Assembly (NCBI RefSeq): GCF_015330125.1
Contig: NZ_JADDXR010000002.1
Coordinates: forward strand, 3,050,685 to 3,114,684
Reading direction: 5' to 3'
DNA length: 64,000 nucleotides
From: Zobellia nedashkovskayae
GTDB taxonomy: Bacteria; Bacteroidota; Bacteroidia; Flavobacteriales; Flavobacteriaceae
In this document: positions 18,736 to 27,439 of the stretch, one piece after another
How the letters are laid out: each line of letters starts with the position of its first letter
Position numbering within the stretch: the stretch's first letter is position 1
Position numbers and translations under genes: made by a program
Notes under the pieces: model-generated
The model's database searches: none
Seen by the model: only the letters and a program-made list of their open reading frames with translations
Told to the model about the DNA's origin: nothing

Positions 18736-20334
18736 ATGAATAGAATATCCTTTTTAGTAGCATTGAGTTCGTTCGTATTATTTTTTTCTTGTAAACCGAA
18801 TGTTGATAAAACCAATGATGTTGTAGAGAGAAAGCCTAATATTATTTTAATCTATGCAGATGATTTGGGGATAGGTTTATTGGGTCATGAAGGACAACAA
18901 ATCATAAAAACTCCACATATAGATGCGCTAGCTAATGAGGGATTATGTTTTCAAAACGCATACTCTAATATGCTATGTGCTCCCGCTAGAGCATCTCTTA
19001 TTACAGGGCTTACGGATTGCCACGCTCAGAAATTTGAGATTACGCCAGGGGCAATGTATAAAAAAATAAGCACGGATAATGTTACTCAAACCGAAGTTGA
19101 AAACAACATAAACGAAGCGCTACGCCCCATACCTGCAGATCAGGTGTTTCTTGGGCAAGTAGCAAAAGAAGTAGGATATAAAACGGCTGAAATCGGTAAA
19201 TTAGAATGGGGTTTTTCTGCTACGGACCAGCAAATGAAAAGGCATGGTTGGGATTATTATTACGGATACTTAGATCATGTTAGAGCACATGGTTTTTATC
19301 CCCCTTTCTTATTTGAAAATGGTAAAAAGGTAGATATCAAAGGAAATACCCTTGCCAACGCAGGGAAGTCCGGTGAGCCGGAAACATCTGAAAACTTCAC
19401 GGAAAGGCATGATATGAAAGGGAAGGCCCAATATTCGCAAGACCTTTTTATGAATCGGGCGCTCAATTTTATAGAAACCAACCGCGACAATCCATTCTTC
19501 CTCTATTTCCCCACTCAGCTACCACACGGTCCTGTGGCCATTCCTCAAATACATCCAGATTTTGTAAATGACGATAGACTTACGCCTATTGAAAAGGAAT
19601 ATGCTTCTATGATCAAAATGTTGGACGATAACGTGGGGCAGTTAATGCAAAAATTGAAAGAATTAGAACTAGATGAGAATACCATTGTCATATTTACGGC
19701 AGATAACGGCCATGAAATCTACTATGCGCAGGAAGGCCGAGTTTTAAAACCCTATGCCAATATAGAAACAGGCCAACGGTTTGACGATGTGGAGTATAAA
19801 TATTATAGCAATCTCGCAGGAGATGTTTTTGATGGCAACGGCGGCCAAGCAGGTATGAAAAGAAGTAATCTACAGGGCGGGATTAGGGTTCCGCTCATAT
19901 TTAAATGGCCTGCTCAGATACAACCCGGAAAAACTAGTAATCGGCTTGTGGCTAATTATGATTTAGTGGCCACACTTGCAGAAGTTACTGGTTTTAACAA
20001 ACCGTTTCATACGGATGGTATTTCATACTATGATGAATTAATTGGTACAAGTACAGATAGCGGTCATGAATCTGTGGTGTATTCCTCGTATACCGGCCCC
20101 ACTTTAATTACCAAAGAAGGATGGAAAATTAGAACCGATTTAAAAAAGGGAGTTTTTGAATTGTTCTTTCTACCTGATGATTACAAAGAGGAAAATGATG
20201 TATCAAAACAACATTCTGACACATTAGAAGCACTTAAAATGGAACTTTTGAAAGCCTGTGAAGGTGATTTGGAAAATGGATTCTTCAGTAATGAGGGTAG
20301 TATTATAAAAGTTCCAAGTGAGGCGAAGAAATAA
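18736..20334 (+). CDS. Sulfatase (formylglycine-dependent, CAPAR motif), lipoprotein
   Basis: A 532-residue sulfatase. The ATG at 18736 gives a lipoprotein signal ending LFFSC (Cys19); the upstream TTG at 18718 would only add six residues. The metal pair lies in YADDLGIG, and the formylglycine motif is CAPAR at Cys81, which still fits C-x-P-x-R. Other motifs are IGKLEWG in place of the usual GKWH, FTADNGHE, and QGGIRVPLIFKW. The GKWH replacement suggests a distinct subfamily from the two other sulfatases of the locus and so perhaps a different sulfate position. It ends 25 bases before the GH30 start and is probably cotranscribed with it. Confidence 0.9.
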   Translation: MNRISFLVALSSFVLFFSCKPNVDKTNDVVERKPNIILIYADDLGIGLLGHEGQQIIKTPHIDALANEGLCFQNAYSNMLCAPARASLITGLTDCHAQKFEITPGAMYKKISTDNVTQTEVENNINEALRPIPADQVFLGQVAKEVGYKTAEIGKLEWGFSATDQQMKRHGWDYYYGYLDHVRAHGFYPPFLFENGKKVDIKGNTLANAGKSGEPETSENFTERHDMKGKAQYSQDLFMNRALNFIETNRDNPFFLYFPTQLPHGPVAIPQIHPDFVNDDRLTPIEKEYASMIKMLDDNVGQLMQKLKELELDENTIVIFTADNGHEIYYAQEGRVLKPYANIETGQRFDDVEYKYYSNLAGDVFDGNGGQAGMKRSNLQGGIRVPLIFKWPAQIQPGKTSNRLVANYDLVATLAEVTGFNKPFHTDGISYYDELIGTSTDSGHESVVYSSYTGPTLITKEGWKIRTDLKKGVFELFFLPDDYKEENDVSKQHSDTLEALKMELLKACEGDLENGFFSNEGSIIKVPSEAKK

Positions 20335-20359
20335 CGGCATTGAAATATTTAGGAAGGGG

Positions 20360-21898
20360 ATGAAAAAGTGGGTTTTATTGAGTTTAGCGAGTAGCAGTTT
20401 TTACTTTCTATCGGGGCAAGGGCAAACTGTTGTTGAGGTGGAAATTGATGCTGCTATTACCTTTCAGACCATTCATAATTTTGGAGCTTCGGATGCTTGG
20501 GCGGCGCAATATGTAGGTCTTTGGCCTGAAGTTAAAAAGTATAAAGTAACCGAATGGTTGTTCAGTACCGAAACCGATACAACGGGCTCACCAAAAGGGA
20601 TTGGTTTAACCGCTTGGCGTTTTAACATAGGAGCCGGAAGCGCCACGCAAGGCGATAATAGCGGTATTAAAGATCCATGGCGAAGAACCGAAGGATTTCT
20701 GCAAGCCAATGAAACGTATAACTGGCAAAAACAAGCAGGACAGCGTTGGTTCTTGCAGGCCGCCAAAGAGCAAGGTGTAGAACAATTTGTTGCTTTTGTA
20801 AACAGTCCGCCTATATATTTTACAAAAAACAAAAAAGCGCATTCAGAAGATGGGTTATCGGCAAATTTGAGTAGTGACAATTATGCTGCATACGCCAATT
20901 TTTTAGCAGATGTACTTCACCACTTTAAAGATAGTTTAGCCATAGATTTTGATTATGTGAGTCCGTTTAACGAACCGCAATGGGAATGGAAAGGTGGGCA
21001 AGAAGGTTCGCCTTGGAACAATACTGAGTTGGCTTCGGCCGCTAGGGTAATCGATTCTATTTTTCAACTTAAAAAAATCACTTCTAAAATAGAGCTTACG
21101 GAGGCCGGAGCTATTGATTATTTAACAGGAATAAAAAAGAAACACCAAAATAGAAGCGACCAGATTGAAACGTTCTTTAATCCCAAAAGTCCGTATTATT
21201 TAGGAAGTCTAAGCACATTGGCATCTAAAGTAGCTGCGCATAGTTATTTTACGACCTGGAGCGTAGAGAAGCTAAAAAGAGAGCGAGAACGCATTGCAGA
21301 AAAATTGCTAAAATTTCCAGATTTGGAATATTGGATGAGTGAATATTGCATCCTAGAGAATAACGAAGAGATTAAAGGCAAGGGTAGGAATTTGGGTATG
21401 CAAACGGCCTTATACGTGGCGCGTGTTATTCATGCTGATCTCACCATTGCCAATGCAAGTGCGTGGCATTGGTGGCTCGCTATGAGTCCATATGACTTTA
21501 AAGATGGCCTGGTCTATCATGATAAAAACGTTGCGGATGGTGCTATCTATGATTCCAAACTGTTGTGGGCCTTTGGTAACTATGCACGCTTTGTACGTCC
21601 GGGCGCTACCCGAATTTCAGTTGCATATGATAACAGTACTACGGTACAGGGGCTACAAAATGGCGTTTTAGTTTCTGCGTACGAGAATACGGATGGGAGT
21701 AGGGTTGTGGTAGCGGTCAACCAAAGCGAAGAAACGGTGCTTCTAGCCCTTCAAATGAATATGGCAGCATATACCAAGCTGAGGTCTTATAAAACCAATA
21801 AAGACCAGGATTTGAAGCATAACGCCTTAGAAAAACCAGTAGACGGCAAGTTTCTGTTGAGTGAGAAATCGGTGACTACTTTTGTTTTTGAAAAATAG
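20360..21898 (+). CDS. Glycoside hydrolase family 30 enzyme
   Basis: A 512-residue secreted (beta/alpha)8 hydrolase with a C-terminal beta domain. I start it at the ATG at 20360, preceded by AGGAAGGGG, because this gives a signal peptide (MKKWVLLSLASSSFYFL); the frame also opens at a GTG inside the sulfatase gene. The N-terminus reads FQTIHNFGASDAW, typical of GH30. The acid/base Glu is in SPFNEPQWEW (Glu205) and the nucleophile in YWMSEYC (Glu328). Known family activities include beta-1,6-galactanase, beta-glucosidase, xylanase and beta-fucosidase; none can be chosen by eye. As the only glycosidase next to three sulfatases, it probably cleaves the desulfated backbone or side chain of the same glycan. 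Confidence 0.88.
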   Translation: MKKWVLLSLASSSFYFLSGQGQTVVEVEIDAAITFQTIHNFGASDAWAAQYVGLWPEVKKYKVTEWLFSTETDTTGSPKGIGLTAWRFNIGAGSATQGDNSGIKDPWRRTEGFLQANETYNWQKQAGQRWFLQAAKEQGVEQFVAFVNSPPIYFTKNKKAHSEDGLSANLSSDNYAAYANFLADVLHHFKDSLAIDFDYVSPFNEPQWEWKGGQEGSPWNNTELASAARVIDSIFQLKKITSKIELTEAGAIDYLTGIKKKHQNRSDQIETFFNPKSPYYLGSLSTLASKVAAHSYFTTWSVEKLKRERERIAEKLLKFPDLEYWMSEYCILENNEEIKGKGRNLGMQTALYVARVIHADLTIANASAWHWWLAMSPYDFKDGLVYHDKNVADGAIYDSKLLWAFGNYARFVRPGATRISVAYDNSTTVQGLQNGVLVSAYENTDGSRVVVAVNQSEETVLLALQMNMAAYTKLRSYKTNKDQDLKHNALEKPVDGKFLLSEKSVTTFVFEK

Positions 21899-21909
21899 GG
21901 GTTCAATTA

Positions 21910-22107
21910 CTATTCAGTAGGGCTTTGTTGGTTTTGATTTTTCTTAAAAAAATACTCTAAGATTTTCACCAAATACACAATGCCATAAACAGCCAAAATA
22001 CTACCAAGTATATAGCTGCCTTTCATATAGTAAATTGTTGCGCCTATTACACCAAATAGCATGTAAAAAAAGTCCGAATAGATGTTGCTTTGTATTACTC
22101 TTTCCAT
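21910..22107 (-). CDS. Small two-helix membrane protein
   Basis: A 65-residue protein with two hydrophobic segments (FFYMLFGVIGATIYYM and ILGSILAVYGIVYLV) and a basic, polar tail (FFKKNQNQQ). I do not recognise a named family. It lies between the GH30 gene (convergent, 11 bases) and the metallopeptidase gene. A decayed paralogue of this gene lies at 47501-47728, with matching upstream bases (AAATAGAAAAATGGA in both). That conservation supports it being a real gene. Confidence 0.6.
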   Translation of the reverse strand: MERVIQSNIYSDFFYMLFGVIGATIYYMKGSYILGSILAVYGIVYLVKILEYFFKKNQNQQSPTE

Positions 22108-22278
22108 AAGATGGGGCTTAAGATAAAAGTTAGTAAAACGGCTGTACTCCTGTGTGCTATTGACCTACAGGGCAGTTTACTAATTTAATACATAACTTTT
22201 AAATAGAAAAATGGAATCTCTATTTTACCAATATTTTATGAGCCTTTTATATGGGTTTAAGTCAAAATAGAATGGTTG

Positions 22279-23313
22279 CTACGAATTATAATTCCGCAAT
22301 ATGGAATGTACGAACTCCAGCTTTTGCTGCACGGGTTTTGGTATTACAAAAGGATAGATATCCGGTTGGCCCATACTTCGGTTCAGACTATTTACGGCAA
22401 TGGACAATGGAACTATAGCTTTATAGATGTCAGAGAAGTTATGATGATGATAGGCATCACTAATTTGTGTATAGTTTTTATTCAATAAACCAACATTGAG
22501 TGCTGTATCTACCATATCCACAAGGTGTAAATAATGCGCCCAAGTTTCTGCCCAATCTTCCCAAGGGTGAGAACTGGCATATTTGCTTATATAATTCCCC
22601 TTCCAATTGTAATTGTGTTCTTTTTTATAATGCTGCTCTAGGGCTTTACCGTAATCTGCACGGTCGTCTCCAAAGAGTTGCCTAAATGCATTTAGGTTGT
22701 ATTGGTTCTCGTTAATAAGCCTATCCCAATAGTAATGGCCCACTTCATGCCTAAAGTGTCCGATTAAGGTGCGGTAGGGTTCTTCTAGTTCTTGCTTTAC
22801 CTGTTCTCTGTGAATGGCATCGGCCTCGGCAAGATTTATGGTAATAAGACCATTGGCATGGCCGGTCATGGCAGATTGGTCTTTCTTTAATTTTTCGTCT
22901 CCAGAAAGAAAGTCGAACAACAGGTCATAACTACCATTAACACCACGAACAAAAGGTAAATTCCATTGTTTTAAAGCATAAATAAGGCGACTTTTGGCAC
23001 GCTCAAGATTTTTCCATTCCAATACATTTTCCTTAACGGAGAGATTGGGAATGGTACGGTTTAGATTACAAGCCTCACAAAGTGTATCTGCACTATTTGC
23101 GTCTATCAACCAGTTGCATACGTGATACTGGTGATTGCTGCAATACTGATAGTTTCTTCCATTGAGTTGAAACCTAGGAACGGTTTGTTGCAAACCTGTA
23201 GAAAGCATTTGTGAAGAAATGGGTTCATAACCCAACCATTGGCGACAGGCTTCGCAGGTATGGTTTTCAAAATACACAACATTTTTGCAATGCTGACAAG
23301 TAAAATTTTTCAT
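22279..23313 (-). CDS. Zinc-ribbon putative metallopeptidase (Peptidase_Mx type)
   Basis: A 344-residue protein without signal peptide. The N-terminus carries a zinc ribbon with two CxxC pairs (CQHC and CEAC, residues 6-23), and a second Cys/His set follows at 58-82 (CSNHQYHVC and CEAC). The catalytic zinc motif HEVGH is at residues 189-193 within RHEVGHYYWDRL. This matches the putative zinc-binding metallopeptidase family of Bacteroidetes and Proteobacteria. The substrate is unknown. Its product is expected in the cytoplasm. Confidence 0.8.
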   Translation of the reverse strand: MKNFTCQHCKNVVYFENHTCEACRQWLGYEPISSQMLSTGLQQTVPRFQLNGRNYQYCSNHQYHVCNWLIDANSADTLCEACNLNRTIPNLSVKENVLEWKNLERAKSRLIYALKQWNLPFVRGVNGSYDLLFDFLSGDEKLKKDQSAMTGHANGLITINLAEADAIHREQVKQELEEPYRTLIGHFRHEVGHYYWDRLINENQYNLNAFRQLFGDDRADYGKALEQHYKKEHNYNWKGNYISKYASSHPWEDWAETWAHYLHLVDMVDTALNVGLLNKNYTQISDAYHHHNFSDIYKAIVPLSIAVNSLNRSMGQPDIYPFVIPKPVQQKLEFVHSILRNYNS

Positions 23314-23450
23314 TGAAAACAGGTGTTAGACTTGGGTATATGAGTCTGTTATACTATTGGTGCAAAGGTCTGAAATATTGGGCAATGATGTATCTCAAAC
23401 GCACTATTTAATACCTCTAAAGATAGGTTGTTAACAAATTACTTTAGTAA

Positions 23451-23906
23451 TTATTCTACCCTTATTTTGTAAATGCCAGTGTCCTCGTCTAATTCAAAAT
23501 CTGCATTGTCAATACGTACTTCCTTATATTCAGTAGACGCGCAACAGGTATTGCTCTTTCGTTCTGCATCTACATAAAGTTCAAATACAGGTTCTGATGC
23601 AATTTGAATGGAATAGGTAACTATTTCAGTTTCCCACCCTACGGTGTTAATTTGTAGAATATTATAATCGTTTTCAGCAATGAAAAAAAAATCAATGGCG
23701 CTTTCATCGGCAACATCAATAACTTTAATGTCGCTTGAACTAAACGTACCGTTGGTAAACACATTCTCTCCAGAGGTTATATCTACCAATTCAAACTCAA
23801 AAGGCGTTGGAGGCGTAAAGCAGGCTATAGTTTCGCAATCATCGTTTTTGCAGGATTGGGTGAATAATAAAAATAGCAAAGCAAGTACTTTGGGGCCTTG
23901 TTTCAT
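23451..23906 (-). CDS. Hypothetical lipoprotein
   Basis: A 151-residue protein with a lipoprotein signal ending FTQSC, followed by a short acidic and Cys-containing segment (KNDDCETIACF). The rest is beta-rich and ends with a charged tail. A CC pair occurs near residue 121 (SNTCCAST). No family recognised. It is a single gene with upstream AT-rich DNA. Confidence 0.6.
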   Translation of the reverse strand: MKQGPKVLALLFLLFTQSCKNDDCETIACFTPPTPFEFELVDITSGENVFTNGTFSSSDIKVIDVADESAIDFFFIAENDYNILQINTVGWETEIVTYSIQIASEPVFELYVDAERKSNTCCASTEYKEVRIDNADFELDEDTGIYKIRVE

Positions 23907-24091
23907 ATTTAATCATTTATTCATAGATGATAATCATTCTATTTGGTTGCTTTTAAAATAGGGTTTCATATTTCCATACGATTAGACTGAAAAGGGCTAT
24001 TCCGAAAATTTGGTGATATCATATAATTATAAAGCAAGTTTTCATGCTAAGGGACTCGTATTATCCAAAAAAAACAGCACATCATAAATCC

Positions 24092-24742
24092 TCACTTATA
24101 AGCTGTAAACAGTACAACTAAATTATCTGACGAATTCGTTACATTAACAACAAAACCATCGCTTGTAAATGACGATAAACTAGCTGTAGTGAGCCCTATG
24201 TTATCTCCATTTTGATTAGAATATCTAATACCCACACATTCGTTAGGATTGGCATATCTAGAAATATCGTTAATGGAAGTTCCATTACCACCAACGTAAA
24301 TTACCTGTTGATTTATAGTGCCACTATCATTTCGGGCGTAACCATTCATAGAACCAAAGGCATTTGCAATAGTATTGGTATTGTCCGCAATCCCATTATC
24401 ATCATTTATGGTTGTGGTTTCTATATTGGCATGTGCTACAAATGAAATAGAACTTGGTTCAAAAGGTAGCCCAGTAATGGTTTGGCTACCGGTTCCCGTA
24501 ATTATAAAATGACCTGTATAGGCCGTAGACGGATTATCATTAATTTCTATCCAGCCGTTGCCATTGTAAAAGAGCATTTTATTTAAAGTGGTATCATATA
24601 CAAAAGAACCTTTTTCAGGAGCTGTTATGCTATTGATTTCTATACTGGTAGCTTCGTGGATTTTAACTAAGGATTTGGCGTCGGGAACCTGAGAATATAA
24701 GATTGTAGTTCCCATAAAGAGGATAAAAAATAGGTACTTCAT
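24092..24742 (-). CDS. Secreted hypothetical protein with a flavobacterial surface-protein N-terminus
   Basis: A 216-residue protein with a signal peptide (MKYLFFILFMGTTILYSQ). The following pattern ending GSFVYDTTLNKMLFYNGNGW is common at the N-terminus of flavobacterial secreted structural or tail-like proteins. The C-terminal half is rich in Ser, Thr, Gly and Asn and probably all beta. Function unknown. Confidence 0.6.
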   Translation of the reverse strand: MKYLFFILFMGTTILYSQVPDAKSLVKIHEATSIEINSITAPEKGSFVYDTTLNKMLFYNGNGWIEINDNPSTAYTGHFIITGTGSQTITGLPFEPSSISFVAHANIETTTINDDNGIADNTNTIANAFGSMNGYARNDSGTINQQVIYVGGNGTSINDISRYANPNECVGIRYSNQNGDNIGLTTASLSSFTSDGFVVNVTNSSDNLVVLFTAYK

Positions 24743-24946
24743 TTAAAATATATGATAATTAATAATTCACTTGTTAAACTTAAATAATATGGTAGAATAA
24801 AGCAACACAATGAAGTAATATCACTCTTTGGGCAAACCATAGGTGTCCACAACAAAATCAATGTCTTTATCACCTCGGCCATTTAAATTATTGCAATAAA
24901 GACAACTTCTTTCCCGTTTGTAAGTTCTAATCTTTAAAATTTCAAG

Positions 24947-25498
24947 ATGAAAAAAATCTTAGTATTGCCATTACTCGTATTATTCGTTGGATTTACTTCA
25001 TGTTCGGATGATGATAGTGAAGATGAAGTTGTAGTAGAAGAAACAGGTGCTATTTTATCCTATGAAGATGTTGAGCTAAAACTAATAGATTCAGATTCTG
25101 ACGAGTATGGTGTCGCTTTTTCTGTTACTACAGGGGAGACTTACAAACAATCTGAAATTGCCGAAGAAAATATTGCTGAAATTGATTTGATATCTTTTGC
25201 TAACCAGGTTTTTATTGCTTTTAATAGCCCTGATAATGACCGGGATTTTGAAGAGCTAGAGGGAGCAAAGACCACACTAATACAAATGGCCAATGTAGAA
25301 ATGACTGCTGAGGAATTTGATATGATCGAAGACGATACTTTACTTAAGGACCTTACCGTTGTTAACGATGATGAATCTCAACCGATTACCTATAGAGATG
25401 TAGTTCTTTTTGAAACTGCCGAAGGAAAAATAGGAGCGATTAAGATTAATCTTTTAAATGCAGAAAGAATCTCTATTGATGTAAAAGTCATAAAATAG
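24947..25498 (+). CDS. Acidic hypothetical lipoprotein
   Basis: A 183-residue protein with a lipoprotein signal ending LFVGFTSC followed by a strongly acidic linker (SDDDSEDEVVVEE). No known domain recognised. The product is probably anchored in the outer membrane. The gene stands alone and ends in a clear terminator. Confidence 0.65.
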   Translation: MKKILVLPLLVLFVGFTSCSDDDSEDEVVVEETGAILSYEDVELKLIDSDSDEYGVAFSVTTGETYKQSEIAEENIAEIDLISFANQVFIAFNSPDNDRDFEELEGAKTTLIQMANVEMTAEEFDMIEDDTLLKDLTVVNDDESQPITYRDVVLFETAEGKIGAIKINLLNAERISIDVKVIK

Positions 25499-25520
25499 TT
25501 CTAGAGTAATCTTAGTACAA

Positions 25521-25556
25521 AAAAGGCTATCTAAATTAGATGGCCTTTTTTTGTTC
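25521..25556 (+). terminator. Rho-independent terminator
   Basis: A 13-bp stem AAAAGGCTATCTA / TAGATGGCCTTTT with one T-G pair and loop AAT is followed by TTTG. It ends the lipoprotein gene at 25498. Confidence 0.8.
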
Positions 25557-25672
25557 AAGATTGGCCCTTTTCTAATAAAAGCATCGTATTGGACAGCTTA
25601 ATAGAAAATTGTTCTAATATCTCCTTTTGACTTTTCTTGACATTTCAGCAATGCAATGGCTACAAAGTTTCC

Positions 25673-26254
25673 TTATGGTTTATAACGGTAATGACCAATA
25701 ATGGTATAGACAAAAAAGCAATCTGCTAAAACTTGACCTCCACCAATATTGTGCACAATTAAGTTTCGGTTTCCGTCTTCTGATTTCTTGCCCACTACAA
25801 TGCCAATATGGGTTGTGCCGCCTCCCAGATTCCAACAAACTACATCTCCGGATGCGTAATCCTCTGGGTTGTCAGAAATTGGTTTTTCCGCACCTTGCCG
25901 TTTAAAATAGGTCATAAGATTAGGAACCCTTCTATGGTCAATATTTTTATCCGTAAAGGTAAGGCCCCAATTTTTAGGATAGACACTGAAATTGGCCTTC
26001 ATATCTTCATGAACTTCTTTCTGAAGGTCAATTCCAATTTTTCGATAGGCACGTATAACAACATCTGTACAAACTCCTTTGTCACTAGGCACATCTCCAT
26101 TGGGGTAATCAATAGAAAAGTAACTGGGGTCATAGATAACGTTTTGCTCCGTCAACTCTAGCGCACCATCGGATAGGTCTATTTGTGCCACCTCTGTTTG
26201 CGAAAAACCGAATGCAAAACCCAATAAGAGGACTATTAAAAGTGCTTTTTTCAT
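25673..26254 (-). CDS. DUF1287 protein, secreted
   Basis: A 193-residue protein with a signal peptide (MKKALLIVLLLGFAFGFSQT). The DUF1287 signature includes CTDVVIRAYRKIGIDLQ, with a candidate catalytic Cys, and TTHIGIVVG with a His, separated by VCWNLGGG. This order of Cys and His resembles NlpC/P60-like hydrolases, so a cell-wall or amide hydrolase role is plausible but not shown. Its ATG follows the stop of an upstream small membrane frame directly (TAAATG), suggesting translational coupling. Confidence 0.8.
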   Translation of the reverse strand: MKKALLIVLLLGFAFGFSQTEVAQIDLSDGALELTEQNVIYDPSYFSIDYPNGDVPSDKGVCTDVVIRAYRKIGIDLQKEVHEDMKANFSVYPKNWGLTFTDKNIDHRRVPNLMTYFKRQGAEKPISDNPEDYASGDVVCWNLGGGTTHIGIVVGKKSEDGNRNLIVHNIGGGQVLADCFFVYTIIGHYRYKP

Positions 26255-26479
26255 TTAAATGATGCTTTTGATAAGATAGGTGATTAACAAGCCCAAAGTA
26301 AAGGTAGTAAGAAGCGTACAAAAGAGTAGCGCCAATACAGCAGGAATCATCATAGAGTAGCTGTCTTCTAAGGTAAATAACAGGACGAAACAAAAGGTGG
26401 CCCATATGATACCGTTTACTACCGCAGAATATATGAACGAGCTGAAAAGTAAAGATTTACCATTAAAATTATTGAAAAT
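26255..26479 (-). CDS. Small two-helix membrane protein frame without an ATG start
   Basis: On the minus strand an open frame of about 75 codons ends with TAA immediately before the ATG of the DUF1287 gene. It encodes two strong hydrophobic segments ([18 protein letters not shown] and [19 protein letters not shown]). Their even spacing and the exact junction argue that it is coding. There is no ATG, GTG or TTG near the upstream end; a stop precedes the frame and the first plausible start is an ATT at 26479. An ATG a few bases upstream is out of frame. Either a rare start is used or a frameshift removed the original N-terminus. No family recognised. Confidence 0.4.
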   Translation of the reverse strand: MFNNFNGKSLLFSSFIYSAVVNGIIWATFCFVLLFTLEDSYSMMIPAVLALLFCTLLTTFTLGLLITYLIKSII

Positions 26480-26668
26480 GACCCTTCATCAGTAATTAAA
26501 ATAGGTAATCAGAGTGTTAGCACCTATTTCAATGATTGGCCAAGTACCAAAAAATCAAATACTCTTTCTGCATCTACCAATAATCAATTCCCACTTTTTT
26601 TTATTTCTAATGTTAACCCTTTACCTCTGATACCATTAATAAGTGTAAAACCGAAATTCGTAAATATT

Positions 26669-27331
26669 ATGAAAACTACACTGAAAATTTTATTGAGCGG
26701 CTTAATGGTAATGGCTCTAGCAATGACATCTTGTAGCAAAGATTCAGCAGATGGAGATATAGGTCCAATGGGCCCAGCAGGAGAACAAGGTGAACAAGGA
26801 ATTCAAGGTGAGCCAGGTGTAGCAGGAGCAACGGGGGCAACGGGAGCCCAAGGCGAGCAAGGTCCAAAAGGAGATACAGGCGAAACAGGGGCTGCAAACG
26901 TGATGTACAGCGATTGGTTAGATCAAGATTTTAGCTATTATGATGGACCAGATTCCAAAAGCATGAAAGTTGACGAAATTAGACTTACCCAAGAATTTTT
27001 AAATAATGGCGGTTTTGTATTAGGCTATTATAGAAGCAGCTCAAATACTGTTTATCAATTACCCTTGGTATTTGATCACTCTTCTTTTGCTATACGGAGA
27101 GATTTTGTTGCCATCCATTTTTCGGATAGGGGCGAAATACGTTTTGGAGCACACTCCACGGATGATACAGAACTTAGCGAGCATGAATTAACGGGCTCAT
27201 CTATTGCTAGGCCGCAATACAAGTATGTAATGGTTCCTGGCGGGGTTTCACTTTCTGGGCGTTCTGAACAACCCAACTTTAAAAAAATGAGCTACGAAGA
27301 GGTTATGGATTATTTTGGACTGGCGTATTAA
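26669..27331 (+). CDS. Collagen-like repeat lipoprotein
   Basis: A 220-residue lipoprotein (signal ending AMTSC). Residues of about 30-75 form 15 uninterrupted Gly-X-Y triplets, for example [12 protein letters not shown]. This is the classic collagen-like pattern, which can form a triple helix, so the protein may be a trimeric surface stalk with a beta-rich head made of residues 80-220. I do not recognise the head domain. Similar lipoproteins with short collagen repeats are frequent in Flavobacteriia. Confidence 0.75.
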   Translation: MKTTLKILLSGLMVMALAMTSCSKDSADGDIGPMGPAGEQGEQGIQGEPGVAGATGATGAQGEQGPKGDTGETGAANVMYSDWLDQDFSYYDGPDSKSMKVDEIRLTQEFLNNGGFVLGYYRSSSNTVYQLPLVFDHSSFAIRRDFVAIHFSDRGEIRFGAHSTDDTELSEHELTGSSIARPQYKYVMVPGGVSLSGRSEQPNFKKMSYEEVMDYFGLAY

Positions 27332-27383
27332 GTTATGGCTTTAAGTGTACCTCTAGTTTATAAGAGTTTATAAAGTATAAAAA

Positions 27384-27412
27384 AACCTACCATTCTTAAA
27401 GAATGGTAGGTT
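27384..27412. terminator. Bidirectional terminator
   Basis: Inverted arms AACCTACCATTCTT / AAGAATGGTAGGTT lie between convergent genes. On the minus strand the hairpin is followed by TTTTTTTATACTT. On the plus strand it is followed by CTCT, so it is stronger for the hydrolase-TPR gene. Confidence 0.8.
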
Positions 27413-27439
27413 CTCTAAAAATAGAGTTCTTTATACTAG

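Noticed and set aside
24820..24940. Minus-strand frame resembling a Cys-containing tail (CLYCNNLNGRGDK)
   Set aside because: Protein-like to the eye but no start and too short; it lies where the promoter of the plus-strand lipoprotein gene must be. Treated as chance.
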